A stretch of 64,000 bases of DNA, taken from positions 897,501 to 961,500 of the forward strand of contig JAJOZX010000874.1 in NCBI GenBank assembly GCA_023014485.1, given 5' to 3'. Position 1 is the first letter of the stretch. Every line of letters starts with the position of its first letter. Positions 1-10,839 of the stretch are shown here, piece by piece. Under the pieces are notes generated by a model that had not been told where the DNA came from, ran no database searches, and worked only from the letters and a program-made list of their open reading frames with translations. Made by a program: the position numbers and the translations under genes. The stretch is from Bathynomus jamesi (taxonomy: Eukaryota > Arthropoda > Malacostraca > Isopoda > Cirolanidae).

Positions 1-370
1 TTATCCAAAATACCCATGTACTGAGTAAAACGACCTTTTCACCTACAAACCCATTCATTTATAGACAGAAGTCAATCTCGGCAATCTATCTATGCTTTTA
101 ATTCAGTAGAAAGCGTATAAATCCACTTTAATTTACGCTTTCCCTCCGAATCGCCCGACTCTCTATAGATTCGCATCCCCACTGTTAATTATTCACTTAC
201 TTTAAAGGGTTGCTCGCCACTCTGCACGTAATGTTTACCCTCTCACCTCGTCCCACTGCAAGCACGGATGGTTGGTCCATCAGACACTCCGGAGGAACTG
301 CAAATGAAATTGTTTCAGTGGACTTACGTTCATTATTTGGTAGAAGTTCGTACGCTTATATATAAAGTGT

Positions 371-439
<69 letters not shown>

Positions 440-1420
440 TGTGTGTATATATATGAGAGAGAGAGAGAACACTTTTAACTATTAATTATTATCAAACAAT
501 ATCTGAACTCGTTATAACCAATAATTATGTTAAAAATAAACACAATTCTACATAGAAGTGAGTATTTTTCTATTTGTGGAAACAGTAATGCGTTTTTTAC
601 TTCATTAAAGAAAAGTTAAAAGTAAACTATGTGCTATTGATAAGACCCAGCAGATACCTTATTCTTTCGATAACTTACACATTATATCCAAGCGAACGGG
701 ATTTGAAACTTGCGTTCCTTGAGTGTTTGTGGCTTGACACACATATTCGCCGGCGCTCTTACGAAGAATCTTCTGAAGAACGAGACTCGACTCTGTGACC
801 AAAACTCTTGCCGTTACATTGTGATGAATTTCTTCCCCCTGTTTGACAACGAAAGGAAATTTATATTTTAGGTATGGTTAGTGAGTTACCCAAGTAGCAA
901 AAATTGGTTGATGGACTCTTCATGCATAGTTGATGCAGCTGATATAGACTGTTGATATACCGCAGTCGATATCAACCACGTTTGAACAGTAAGTACATCG
1001 GCCAACTTATCCGAGTAAGTAAGGTAATTATTTATTTAATTAACTTAGTTAAATCAGTCACGTTGTTAATTAATAACTAGTAATAACATCCATGATAATG
1101 ATATTTGTGACAAGGAATAAAATAATGTCTTACGCAAAACTGAACACATAAAATTAGTAATAGTAATAGTTTAATGTCTAGTACTAGTACAATTACAAAA
1201 AAAGTTCGTCGAAAAACTTAAAATTTCAAAAGTTACTAAATTACTAGAATTACTAATTAAATTTTTTCGGCAAATTATTTTCCACAGCAATACAGTCTCT
1301 AACTAATTATTTCATTAAGATAATGAAACGTAGAAAATTGTATACACCCGATTAATAATTCAGTAATTAATAATATTTTATTTCAACGATTTTTCTTTTA
1401 GAATCAATATTTCATGAACT
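1..1420. other. Non-coding, AT-rich stretch
   Basis: I see no gene, RNA or recognisable transposon coding here. The sequence is AT-rich with short stop-filled frames. The only notable structure is the simple-repeat palindrome listed separately. Confidence 0.6.
371..471. repeat. (CT)n-(AT)n-(AG)n compound microsatellite palindrome
   Basis: A CT-rich run introduced by GTGTTCTCTCTC is followed by about 60 bp of (AT)n and closes with GAGAGAGAGAGAACAC. The two flanks are reverse complements, so the tract can fold into one long hairpin. Confidence 0.85.
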
Positions 1421-1447
1421 TCAAGTTAAATTATTGTATAAATCTTT

Positions 1448-1452
<5 letters not shown>

Positions 1453-1481
<29 letters not shown>
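1453..1481. repeat. (GA)n microsatellite
   Basis: Uninterrupted GA dinucleotide run of about 28 bp. Confidence 0.9.
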
Positions 1482-1485
1482 CTCT

Positions 1486-1630
1486 TCACAATGTATTTAA
1501 TAGCATGTCGTCTACCCTTGGCTTTAATAACAGCTTCCATCCTCTCAGGAACAATTACCACCAATTTGCCATACGTTTTAGGAGAGTCAGTAGTAAAATC
1601 GCAAAAAGGTCGAGTGTAATTGCAACGCAA
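1486..1630 (-). pseudogene. Tc1-like transposase C-terminal scrap
   Basis: On the minus strand the frame reads VPERMEAVIKAKGRRHAIKY, which matches the usual C-terminal end of Tc1-family transposases (a PxRxEAVIKAKG motif). No catalytic residues remain. It stops in a (GA)n tract that is translated as an artificial SLSL tail. A related sequence lies in the opposite orientation around 25100-25260, so it is a dispersed repeat rather than a gene. The assignment rests on one motif. Confidence 0.5.
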
Positions 1631-2418
1631 CGTTGCACGCAACATTGTAACCTTGCAACTTTGCATGCAGCATGATGCGAGTGTTTTTGAACCCCCCTAC
1701 ACCCCCTTCAGCCCCCACCCCCGAAAAATTATATATATATATATCTGTGTGTGTGTGTGAGATCTCCATGGGATAACCTAACCTAGCTGCTCAGGCCCAC
1801 AAAAATATATGTTCGTATGCTCAGGCCCACTCAAAAATATATGCATGTGGGTGTGTAAATGTGGGCAGCCTAAACACGAGAAGGAGTAGAGATATCCTTT
1901 CATTGCGGCGTCTCGAAACATTTTGAATTCCTCAGCATTATAATGTATTGGTGGCTAGGCGCTCTTTTAAAAAAAACTCAAATATGGTAAACCAAATTTA
2001 AACCAAAAACAATCTTTTGTTTTACTATACAAATATATCTTTAAATCTTATTATAAAAATATTCATTTAATTTTATAATAAAACTAGATTTTATTTTAGG
2101 GTAACATTAATTCTTTGCCTTTTACCCCGCATTAAAGAAGAATTATTTACAGCATGTTTTTGTCTTAATATATATCCAAATTTATCTTTAAATTATATTA
2201 TAAAAAATATTAATTTCATTGTTAATCCAGATTTTAGGTTTAGTGGTAACTTATTTATTTTTCACCTCCCTTCACCATGCATTAAAGATTCTACCACGTC
2301 CCCAATTATTATTAATATTTGTCATATGGAGTACGGGGGACCAATAAAATTTTTCATTTTCATACAAAAGTGATTCTTCCATATATATATATATATATAT
2401 ATAATATATATATATATA

Positions 2419-4042
2419 TAGGCTTACCATACGTCCCGTTTTGACCGGGATTGTCCCGTTTTGAAGGTCCGGTCTCGGCGTCCCGGTCAGTTTGTGAATT
2501 TGTTTCGGTCAAAAAAACGCGAGAATAAAAATAAAAGAAAAACAGAGAAATATAAAAAGCAGAAGAAATTAAAAGATAAATTTAAAAAAATTGGCAACAC
2601 TGTACACGTCTATACTTATAGTGTCCGCTTCGGCCGCCAGCTGGCTGATGTCAGTCTCAGTATGGCACATGTCCGTGTGGTTGTGTAGTTGTCTCTAATT
2701 GCATATTTCAGCAAGTTTGTATTAAATATTTCATCTTTTTATTTCAGTTAGTCGCAATGCCGAAAAGAAGCTGTAAATTTAATGATGAATTACAGAAAGA
2801 TTACACGTTCTTGAAAAAAGTTTGTGGCCAAGTTGATAGGGTTAAATGTACACAATGTTTGTCTGAATTCTCAGTTTCTCATGGTGGGCTTGCTGACATA
2901 AAAGAACATTTGAAATGTGCCAAACATAAAGCTCGCTTGACAGCAGCCGCTAGTTCTTCAACACTTCTATCATTCTTTAAAAGCACTGAAGCAGTTGACA
3001 AAGATTTGTTAATAGCCGCCAAAGAAGCAACTTTTGCATTTCATACTGTTGTTCACGATCTAAGCTTCAAAACAGCTGATTGTTCTTCTAAATTAATCTC
3101 TAAGTTCTTTGAACCAAAGTTTGGTCTTGCCAGAACGAAGTGTGAGGCTATCATTCTAAATGCGATTACACCAATGACAATCGACAAACTTCATGAGATT
3201 TAAGTAAGTCAAATTTTGTGAGCATAACAATTGATGCTTCCAACAGAAAGGAAATAAAAATTATACCTCTATTAGAGGATAGTGGTGACTTACATGCTGA
3301 TTTGATTGTAGATGAATTTACAAAATTTTATGATCGATGTCTATCTTACATTGAGATGTGGGAAAATAGTTTTGGTGGAAGAGAATACTTTGTCTGGATA
3401 AACAACAGTGATATTAAATGGCCCGAAATGGAAACATTAGCTATAAATTTAATGAAACGCTTGGAAATGCCGCAATAAACGTAGATGAACTGTTTGAAGA
3501 AGTAGTGATTGCCAAGACATTTTGGTCTTCAAACTACGATATTTGGAAAATAAAGAATATAAATTGTGAAGAAAAATGGGTTCAACTCTTTAATCATTTT
3601 AAAGACCAGAACATTTCTGTGCATAACCTCAGCCGTGTTATGGAGTATGTTTTCTGTCTACCATGCACTTCTGCTCCTGTTGAAAGGGTATTTTCAGTGA
3701 TGAACAATGTATGGTCTCAGGAAAGAGGTCGAATGACTAAATCAACAGTAAAAGGACTAATGTACTGTAAACTAAACATTGATTTAAGTTGCAGTGAGTT
3801 TTATGAAAAAATAAAAAATAACAAACCATTTCTAAGAAAGGTTCACGCCAGTGAAAAATACAACTGGTTCTCCAAAGAGTGATTCCATGCAGGTAATTGG
3901 TATATTTTAGCCTTTATTTGTTTGTACTAAAGTAAATATACTTTATAATTCCGTGTATGTGGTGTATCACATGTTTTCCTATTTTTTCAAGTAAAACCCT
4001 AAAAATGTCCTGGTTTGAGGCAAAGAAATTATGGTAAGCCTA
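2419..4042 (+). mobile_element. hAT transposon, internally deleted (TAGGCTTACCATA ends)
   Basis: The element starts TAGGCTTACCATA and ends with the exact reverse complement TATGGTAAGCCTA, giving about 13-bp terminal inverted repeats. It is flanked by (AT)n, so the 8-bp duplication typical of hAT elements cannot be told from the microsatellite. Inside are a BED-type zinc-finger frame and a C-terminal hAT dimerisation frame. A 202-bp relative with similar ends sits at 25379-25580 and does have a clean 8-bp target duplication, which supports the hAT assignment. Confidence 0.85.
2757..3882 (+). pseudogene. hAT transposase, broken and internally deleted
   Basis: The first frame (2757-3203, 148 codons) opens with a BED-like finger: CTQC followed by the H...H of HLKCAKH. 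A second frame (3218-3478) begins with SITIDASNRKEIKIIPLL, a typical segment around the first catalytic Asp of hAT transposases. It then jumps to a region normally near the C terminus. The third frame (3418-3882) holds the hAT dimerisation region, with CTSAPVERVFSVMNN and GRMTK. Most of the RNase H-like core and its helical insertion is missing, and two frame breaks separate the parts. It cannot encode an active transposase. The family resembles the vertebrate and arthropod ZBED/ZNF862-like hAT proteins. Confidence 0.85.
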
Positions 4043-4055
4043 TATATATATATAT

Positions 4056-6090
4056 TAGGGTGGTCCACAAAACCTAAGTTGTTTATGTTTTTTGTGCTCA
4101 GTGTTTATTTGGTTCCTTTCTCCAAGAAAACACTGCTTACCAAGTTTTAAGTCATTATGACTTTGTTTAGGGTATGCACAAGCTGACTAAGAAAAGCTCA
4201 CATTTGTTTGATCTCTTTCCCTGTAGAATAACTCTTGTATTGAGAAAATGATACTCAAGTATTACATATCTATAGGTAAATTATTATTTAAGTGATTAAT
4301 TTATTAATTAGAGGCAAACCAAACACAAACAATGTTGATTGAAACAGGAAAACAACTCTCCCGTCCTCCCAATTACAAGTTAACCTTGCTTGCACTAGGA
4401 AACTGGCGACGATGTGTAGCGACCATCTGCAGCAGATACTGTTTCTGTTCTTCGTTCTTCGTAATGGAAGAGTTATAATCCTGAATTAGCTTCACCCCTC
4501 TTTCAGCCACATCATTCACTACCAGCATATCTTGGAGGACTTCCTCGGCCTGGAGGAACTGCAGATCATCCTTCCATTGGGATGGATTTTTGGAGATGAA
4601 TTCGGAGCCTAGTAGCGTGGTCTGGAAGAAGCGGTTGGTATTCTTGGATGCCAGCTACTTCAGCGTCAGTGACGGAATGTTCTCTTCCGGCACTTTAATT
4701 CTTCGATGTTCCTTCCAAGGCTTTTCACAGTAGCTGCCACGATGTGAACTGCTTCAGGATCGCTGGTGTTTGTTCTATCCAGGGCGGCAGCGAGACCAGG
4801 GGACATGAAATTCTTAGGCCTCGTTTGAGGTGCAGGACGAGTAGCTGCATTTGAAGGGCCAGGGACCTGGAAATCCGGATCCATTCCAACTCGAGGCATT
4901 TCTGAAATGAACGAGGGCCTTCATCATCAGAAGAGGTGCTGGTTGACTTCAGCTGAACGGTTTCTTGCTCTTCACGCATCTACTTATCTGCTACTTCCTT
5001 TCGCTCTCTGGCCTTCTTAAGATACTTCTGTTTCATTTCTTTCTTAACCAGGGCTTCCTCGACTCGTCCCATGTGAAGCTTGCGTTCCCTCTCTCGGTCT
5101 TTCAAGAAGACTTGGTCTTCCTCTATCAGGATCAGTCTTTCCACATCATGATGCTTAATGTTGAAGCGCTTTTCAATATTGTTTGAGAACTCTTGTTCCT
5201 TCTGTATTTGTGGCTTACCTCTCCTGTTGGAACCGTTTTTCAACTTCTCCCAAGTGGACAGGATTCCATTCAGGGTTCGTTTGATATTCTGCTCCTCTTG
5301 AGTAGGGATGCGAGGCATTCCCCAGATATTCATGGTTTCCTTCACCACCATACTGATGCACTCGTTTTTCGTATGAGTTGGCTTACTCATTTTCAGGAGA
5401 TGAAAATAACGTTGGAGAACTTGCCTAAGAGTAGGCAGTTTTAGTGTTACTCTTTAGGACTAAACTTGTACTAATGTACATCTTTTTCCAGAAAAAAATT
5501 ATTATTCAACATAAACCAAAAATAATAACGCAAGGATAATATGGCAACCTTAAGTATCATAGCAATTTATAACGCTATAGAATTTATATTCACCTTAATT
5601 AAATATAAATATTAATTATTATTAATTAATCATTAATTAAATATTCAGCTGAGTCATTAAAAAGCAAGCAAATATAAATGATTCCCAGTGATGCGTGAAC
5701 ACTTAATACACCCTATCCGATTCTTGCCGGGAGAGTAACTGAGGATAACCGTCAATATTTGAAATACAATGCCAAATCGTAGTACGTTAAAAAATAAGAG
5801 TTGCCAACTGTAAACTTAATTAATTAGTTAATTAGGACGTACTTTGGAATTAGAAACTGGGAGAATTGCGCAATTTTTTTTTTACGTTCCGATTTATACC
5901 TGATGTGTAGGCCACTTCAGGGCCGAGAATTACAGGGCATTAAAAATGGCAGCCGTGTGCATACCCTAAATATTCATTAATTTAAAAAAAATTCATATGC
6001 ACTAGTTTCTCATCTAGTGGGTACGTTTGGGCTATGAGCACACAAACATTTCGGAGAAAAAATTTAACCCCCTTTCTGTGGACCACCCTA
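4056..6090 (-). mobile_element. Non-autonomous DNA transposon with TAGGGTGGTCCACA ends
   Basis: The left end TAGGGTGGTCCACAAAA and the right end (reverse complement TAGGGTGGTCCACAGAAA) form inverted repeats of about 17 bp with one mismatch. It sits only 14 bp from the previous hAT element, inside the same (AT)n tract. The internal reading frames on - belong to the HWDGK/DTTASNTG family found at 21.3-23.3 and 38.2-40.6 kb, with the catalytic middle deleted. Flanking ATATATAT and ATATATTA could be an 8-bp duplication, but the context is microsatellite. Confidence 0.75.
4373..5390 (-). pseudogene. HWD/DTTASNTG-family putative transposase, core deleted
   Basis: The N-terminal part (5390-4980) is a charged, coiled-coil-like region containing IWGMPRIPTQEEQNIKRTLN and a QVFLKDRERERK segment. 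Both have counterparts at 38.3-38.6 kb and 21.3-21.5 kb. The middle frame carries SPGLAAALDRTNTSD and VKSLGRNIEEL, matching the same family. The sequence then skips the roughly 350 residues holding the HWDGK and FDTTASNTG motifs. It resumes at the C-terminal tail (LVVNDVAERGVKLIQDYN ... MVATHRRQFP), ending at 4373. There are at least two frame changes and an in-frame TAG. It is a decayed deletion derivative that would need a full-length copy in trans. Confidence 0.7.
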
Positions 6091-6476
6091 ATATATTAAA
6101 TACAAATTAAATACAAATTAAATACAAATTATTAATTCATTGAATTAAATATCTACAAAATTGTCTCGAGATTGGCGACATAGCCTATTGGGAATAAAAA
6201 TAAATGCCATACATAGAACCCAATATGAAGGCAGTGGGTCCACATAGCAACAAGAAAAACGAATTATTTCATATAAAAATTTTCCATTGCTGACTCGTGA
6301 AAATTACTTCGAGAGAGGAGTCAACGAACTTTGTAAAATCAGCGAATTCCCCCCAAAACATTAATATTTTTGCGGCACTGAGAGCTGCTTATGTTAAGCA
6401 ATGCTTTTAAGTAAGGAAGGTGTACTTAATTTTCCTATAAATTCTGAGTGAATAACAAGTAATATCTAATATACTG

Positions 6477-6700
6477 TTTCAGAAATGAAGCCTTATATAT
6501 ATATATGTAACAGTTTTTTGGCGCACACCTACAGGTCGCTACAATTGGTGTAGAACAATGCGGTTTTCACCATTCGATGCGTCTTTTAATTGTGCAGTGC
6601 CCATGCTAAAAAAAAATTCCCTAACATAAATCCTGCCCCCCCCTTTTAGGGGTACAGTTCTTCCCATTTCTTCATTTTTAATCATAATTTTGGCACAAAA
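6477..6700. repeat. Dispersed repeat, copy 1 of 2
   Basis: About 220 bp beginning CAGAAATGAAGCCTTATATA and containing GCACACCTACAGGTCGCTAC recurs at 8637-8906 at roughly 90% identity by eye. Both copies carry an expandable (AT)n and end near TTTTGGCACAAAAT. No coding capacity. Confidence 0.85.
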
Positions 6701-7110
6701 TGGGGGAGGGGTGGGGTAATGGGGGAGGGGGTGGGGTTAATGGGGATACTCAGAAAAATAAATGCGATATATATATGTAACCAAAAAAAAATTAAAGTAA
6801 ATCCTTTGCAAGGTGCCAGCCCCCTTCAAAAAAAATTAAAGTAAATCCTTTGCAAGGTGCCAGCCCCCTTCCCCCCTTGGGGGTAATGGGAGAAGGGTGG
6901 GGGTAAATGGGGAGAGGGGTGGGGGTAAATGGGGAGAGGGGTGGGGGAGGGGGTATTGGGGGAGAGGGGTGGGGTAATGGGGGAGGGGGTGGGGTTAATG
7001 GGGAAACTCAGAAAAAAAAATGGTGGGGAGAGGGGTGGGGGAGGGGGTATTGGGGAGAGGGGTGGGGTAATGGGGGAGGGGGGTTAATGGGGAAACTCAG
7101 AAAAAAAAAT
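6690..7110. repeat. G-rich minisatellite with GGGGTAATGGGG units
   Basis: Three imperfect units each run through GGGGTGGGG, TAATGGGGGAGGGGG and TTAATGGGGA, and close with ACTCAGAAAAA. Between them, 6785-6870 is a tandem duplication of about 44 bp containing CCTTTGCAAGGTGCCAGCCC. The glycine-rich frame at 6907-7272 is an artefact of this array. The plus strand has many runs of four or more G and should form G-quadruplexes. A related array lies at 11880-11955. Confidence 0.85.
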
Positions 7111-7212
7111 GATAACCAACATCGATTCCGGTCAGGAAGATCATGCTTATCACAACTAATGAAACACTATAACAATGTTATTGATGCACTCGAAACAATG
7201 AAAACTATGATT
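7111..7212 (+). pseudogene. LINE reverse-transcriptase scrap
   Basis: The frame reads NQHRFRSGRSCLSQLMKHYN, then NVIDALET, the reverse-transcriptase fingers region just before motif A. It matches the LINE at 31.7-35.0 kb, whose own frame has MEHYNNIIDAMESNETY at the equivalent place. Only about 34 codons are left, fused to the G-rich array on the left and Helitron-like sequence on the right. Confidence 0.7.
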
Positions 7213-7234
7213 TGGCGGGCCGCAGGGCCCCCAA

Positions 7235-7572
7235 TTACTGTCGGTTCAGTTATTTGGTCAATAAAACTATAGAAATTAACGCAGTCATGAAAATCTTAGG
7301 TTTCAAATCCGAGCTCATTGTATTAAGATTTGTGAAGCTTTAGATTTTCATGGCTGCGTTCTTTTCTGTAGTTTTATTGAATGAATAATTGGTTTGCCCG
7401 TAACTGGAAGGCCGCAGGCACCCCAATTACTGAGGCCCAAGGTGAGAGGAATAGGAATGATATCCAGATAAAGGGCTACTGATGTTCAAAATAAAATACG
7501 TCGTAGGCCCACAATTCAGCAGAAGCACCGCAGATCTAGCAAAATCGGCGCGTAGCGCCGACCTTTTGCTAG
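7235..7572 (+). mobile_element. Helitron-like 3' part, terminal hairpin and CTAG end
   Basis: The 3' end TCGGCGC-GTA-GCGCCGA (7545-7561), then CCTTTTGCTAG, is followed by T. This is the layout of a Helitron 3' terminus: a hairpin a few bases before CTRR, then a host T. The same end occurs at 11485-11523. Internally it carries the ATTTTCATG...TTTTATTGA module in both orientations (7240-7300 and 7350-7400). The 5' end is not resolved. Confidence 0.65.
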
Positions 7573-8340
7573 TAACCCTACTAACTCAAAAGGATAGGCC
7601 TATACCTTCAATAATTTAAATATAGTGATTGCCTATATTAATTAAATCAAATCTTCTGGTTGTGTAACTTCATCGTATAACGGCCCTACGTCGAAAAAGA
7701 TCGTCGCGCCCTACAACCAGAAGCGAAACCAACGAAATAATGAGGTAAGGTAATTTCTTTCTTTACCATGAGGAAGCGCTAAAATACCGAAGGCAAATAA
7801 ATTTAACCTTAACCAATAAAAACACTACTTAACGAGGTCCTTTGAAGACCTCCACATACATAACTATTTAGCGAAAAAACGTAGGATTTTTTCGTTAACT
7901 CTCCACTGAAATCTGCTGGAAATTTCCAACGGATGAGAGGTATCAGGCAATCAACCCGTAACCCTACATAGTGTTTTCAAAACTACTATTTATATCCATA
8001 TACATTCAGAACAAGTAGTCATGCATTTATTTCAGTTATATATATATATAACGCAATATATTATTATTTCACGGAGGTGATGCGTGTGTTCATTTGATCG
8101 GACGCATGGACAATGCCAGTGTATTTTCGAGCTAGTCTCTGCAGGAATTGGCACCACAAGTCCCTGAACCCGAGACAGGCACTCGCCCGAGAAGCTCAAA
8201 CGATTCGAACAGCATCGTTTGCAGCATGTAAGCAGTCTATTGTTTAAGGGTACAGCTCATGTAACTAACTAATTCCTCTTACATAAAAAGCTCTTTTGAA
8301 ATGATTGGCGCGTTAGTTTTTATTTTTCTATTTTGAAACC
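7573..8340. other. Unassigned non-coding sequence
   Basis: No gene, repeat family or RNA recognised. There is a short (AT)n at about 8035-8050 and no convincing open frame. Confidence 0.5.
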
Positions 8341-8543
8341 CTGACGAGGTTTTATTTTAAAATAATTATCTCTCTCTCTTTATCCTGTGAAAACTAACAA
8401 TAATAACAATAATAATAACGCATGGCTTGCTGTAATATTTTTCTTTTTTCTTTTCGGGTCGATCCGGTTGTGTTATACGAAGATGCGCCACGAAACACAG
8501 AATATGTGTTAATCGAGGAAACGATGTAAGTTTTTCTTTTTTC

Positions 8544-8546
<3 letters not shown>

Positions 8547-8582
<36 letters not shown>
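8547..8582. repeat. (GT)n microsatellite
   Basis: Uninterrupted GT run of about 34 bp. The overlapping CVCVCV and HTHTHT frames are artefacts. Confidence 0.9.
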
Positions 8583-8583
<1 letters not shown>

Positions 8584-8636
8584 TTCTGGTAAGAATAAAC
8601 CAAGTATTTTCAACATTTTTAAATCTAATATACTAT

Positions 8637-8649
8637 TTCAGAAATGAAG

Positions 8650-8694
<45 letters not shown>

Positions 8695-8906
8695 ATAATA
8701 TATGTAACAGTTTTTTTGCGCACACCTACAGGTCGCTACAATTGGTGTAGAACAATGCGGTTTTCACCATTCGATGCGTCTTTTTATTGGGCAGTGCCAT
8801 GCTAAAAAAAAATTCCCTAACATAATTCTTTCTTTTAAGGGTACAGTTCTTCCCATGCCTGTACACGCATTTTTTTAATTTTTAATTTTTAATCATAATT
8901 TTGGCA
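8637..8906. repeat. Dispersed repeat, copy 2 of 2
   Basis: Second copy of the repeat at 6477-6700, with a longer internal (AT)n (8653-8702). It lacks the C-rich stretch of copy 1 and has an extra CCTGTACACGCATTTTTTT segment. Confidence 0.85.
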
Positions 8907-9041
8907 CAAAATAAGTCAATATTTACTAAACATTTAATATCATTCGATTCACAAAAGATTTATTTATCGATTCAATTTAAAAAAGTATATATTTTTAAAA
9001 TTCATGAAGAACTTTTTGCAAAAAACTAAAAACAAACATCC

Positions 9042-9121
9042 ATTTTTAAAATTCAATGATTTTTATACAAAATATTTTGATATTTTTAAAATTCAATGAT
9101 TTTTATACAAAATATTTTGAT
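9042..9121. repeat. Perfect 40-bp tandem duplication
   Basis: A 40-bp unit starting ATTTTTAAAATTCAATGATT occurs twice without mismatch (9042-9081 and 9082-9121). The surrounding 8.9-9.6 kb is AT-rich with no gene seen. Confidence 0.9.
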
Positions 9122-9639
9122 GTTATAATTTTAACATTTTTCGATTCACAAAAGATTTTATCGATTCAATACAAAAAATTACAATTAAAACGGGCAATTT
9201 AAATAAACACGAGTTTAAAGTTAAACGAGCCACACTCGAAATTATTTACCGTGACTTTTGTGCGTTTTATTACTGTGGCTTTTGTACAAATAATTTTACG
9301 TATACACAAACAATTTGATAGGATATTGATTTATCATTCTATTTTTTAGTTGTCATAGAAATACGTTAATTAAGTTATCTGATTAGATGCGCTTTTATAG
9401 TTGAAGATCATTTTTAAAAAATTATTTATTTTCCCCACTTTAAAATATTACAAAATTTCTATTAGGTATCCTAATATCATTATGCCTGTCGCTGTAAGTA
9501 AGAAAATAGCAATTATTTTCCATTTTATGAAAATTTCGGACCCCCTAGGCCTACAAAACCAATTTTCCCCTTTTCTTTATCAAAAATTGTTGATTTTCGG
9601 AAGTCTTTCGGTTATAAATTTGTTCCAGTCTGTTGTTTA

Positions 9640-9682
9640 TCTATAATAATAATAATAAAAAGACGTGTGTGTGTGTATGTGT

Positions 9683-9719
<37 letters not shown>

Positions 9720-9720
9720 C
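9640..9720 (+). repeat. Helitron-like 5' end followed by (GT)n
   Basis: TCTATAATAATAATAATAAA, preceded by A, resembles the 5' ends of the Helitron-like elements at 10840 and 11657, and runs into a GT-rich tract. No matching CTAG end was found, so the element is truncated or interrupted. Confidence 0.4.
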
Positions 9721-9892
9721 CAGCCATCAGCCATAACTCCAAAATGGAAGCAGTTACAAACATGAAACTTCACACACATATTGATTAGGTCCCGAGGTTG
9801 TGCAACGTGGGTGTTATTAAATTAAATAATTAATTTTAAAACATTAAATGACGTCATCAAGATCATTACGAAACCTATGGTAAAATTATTGA

Positions 9893-10200
9893 ATACCCGG
9901 TTAGGTTTATTGAATCCCAGGTTAGGTCATCTGTACGCCCCTGACGATTGGTTAGGTTAAGTCGTGATATTTTCGTTGGCTTTAACGAAAATATCATGAC
10001 TTAACCTAACCAATCGTCAAGGGTGTACAATTAACCTAACCGGGCATTCAATTAACGTAGCCTGGCATTCAGTTAATTTAATCGGGCATTCAGTTGACCT
10101 AACCGGCCATTTAATTAACCTAATCGGGCATTCAGTTGACCTAACTGGGCATTCAATTAACCTAACCGGGCATTCAGTTTACCTAACCGGGCATATATAT
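9893..10200. repeat. Palindrome plus 'CGGGCATTCAATTAACCTAAC' array, copy 1
   Basis: A hairpin with arms of about 44 bp (GACGATTGGTTAGGTTAAGT and its complement) and a loop around TGGCTTTAACG is followed by about eight imperfect 20-21-bp units built on GGGCATTCAATTAACCTAAC. Units vary at one or two bases. A second copy lies at 10598-10839. Confidence 0.85.
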
Positions 10201-10242
10201 ATGTATATATCGGCTATTGAGTGGTGGCGCGGAAAACGCAGT

Positions 10243-10541
10243 TTAATAATAAACAGGAACACCAGAGAAAATACAAACATCCTTCAAGGTTTAATAGTAA
10301 CAACGTTTCGGAATGCACTAATTCCATCTTCAGGGCTAAAACAATAAAATGCCAAATCACATACAAAATACAATTTGCTTAATAACAATTTAAAATTGTT
10401 ATTAAGCAAATTGTATTTTGTATGTGATTTGGCATTTTATTGTTTTAGCCCTGAAGATGGAATTAGTGCATTCCGAACCGTTGGCACTATTAAACCTTGA
10501 AGGATGTTTGTATTTTCTCTGGTGTTCCTGTTTATTATATG
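10243..10541. repeat. Near-perfect 300-bp palindrome with hammerhead-like core
   Basis: Arms of about 145 bp meet almost without a spacer at TAACAATTTAAAATTGTTA. Each arm contains a CTGAAGATGGAATTAG... block. On the minus strand of the left arm (10333 to 10306) this reads CTGAAGA, a GGAAT/ATTCC stem, then GAAAC: the conserved boxes of a hammerhead ribozyme. The other arm has GAACC in place of GAAAC. Such motifs occur in terminal repeats of Penelope-like elements, but no Penelope coding sequence is present. Confidence 0.6.
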
Positions 10542-10597
10542 TATATATATATAGCGTTCAACATCCACCCCGGCAACGCCGGGTCGCTCCGCTATTA

Positions 10598-10839
10598 TTG
10601 AATACCCGGTTAGGTTCATTGAATGCCAGGTTAGGTTATCTGTACGCCCTTGACGATTGGTTAGGTTAAGTCGTGATATTTTCGTTGGCTTTAACGAAAA
10701 TATCATGACTTAACCTAACCAATCGTCAAGGGTGTACAATTAACCTAACCGGGCATTCAATTAACGTACCCGGGCATTCAATTAATTTAATCGGGCATTC
10801 AGTTGACCTAACCGGTCATTTAATTAACCTAATCGGGCA
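10598..10839. repeat. Palindrome plus GGGCATTCAATTAACC array, copy 2
   Basis: Second copy of the hairpin and short-unit array at 9893-10200, with fewer units. It stops at GGGCA exactly where the Helitron-like element at 10840 begins, so the Helitron truncated or interrupted the array. Confidence 0.85.

Noticed and set aside
1451..1675. RERERE- and SLSL-type open frames over (GA)n
   Set aside because: Translation of a microsatellite; no independent coding support.
6907..7272. Glycine/tryptophan-rich 121-codon frame
   Set aside because: Product of the G-rich minisatellite joined to a LINE scrap; not a gene.
10020..10195. CRISPR-like array of GGGCATTCAATTAACC units
   Set aside because: Head-to-tail degenerate minisatellite without spacers.
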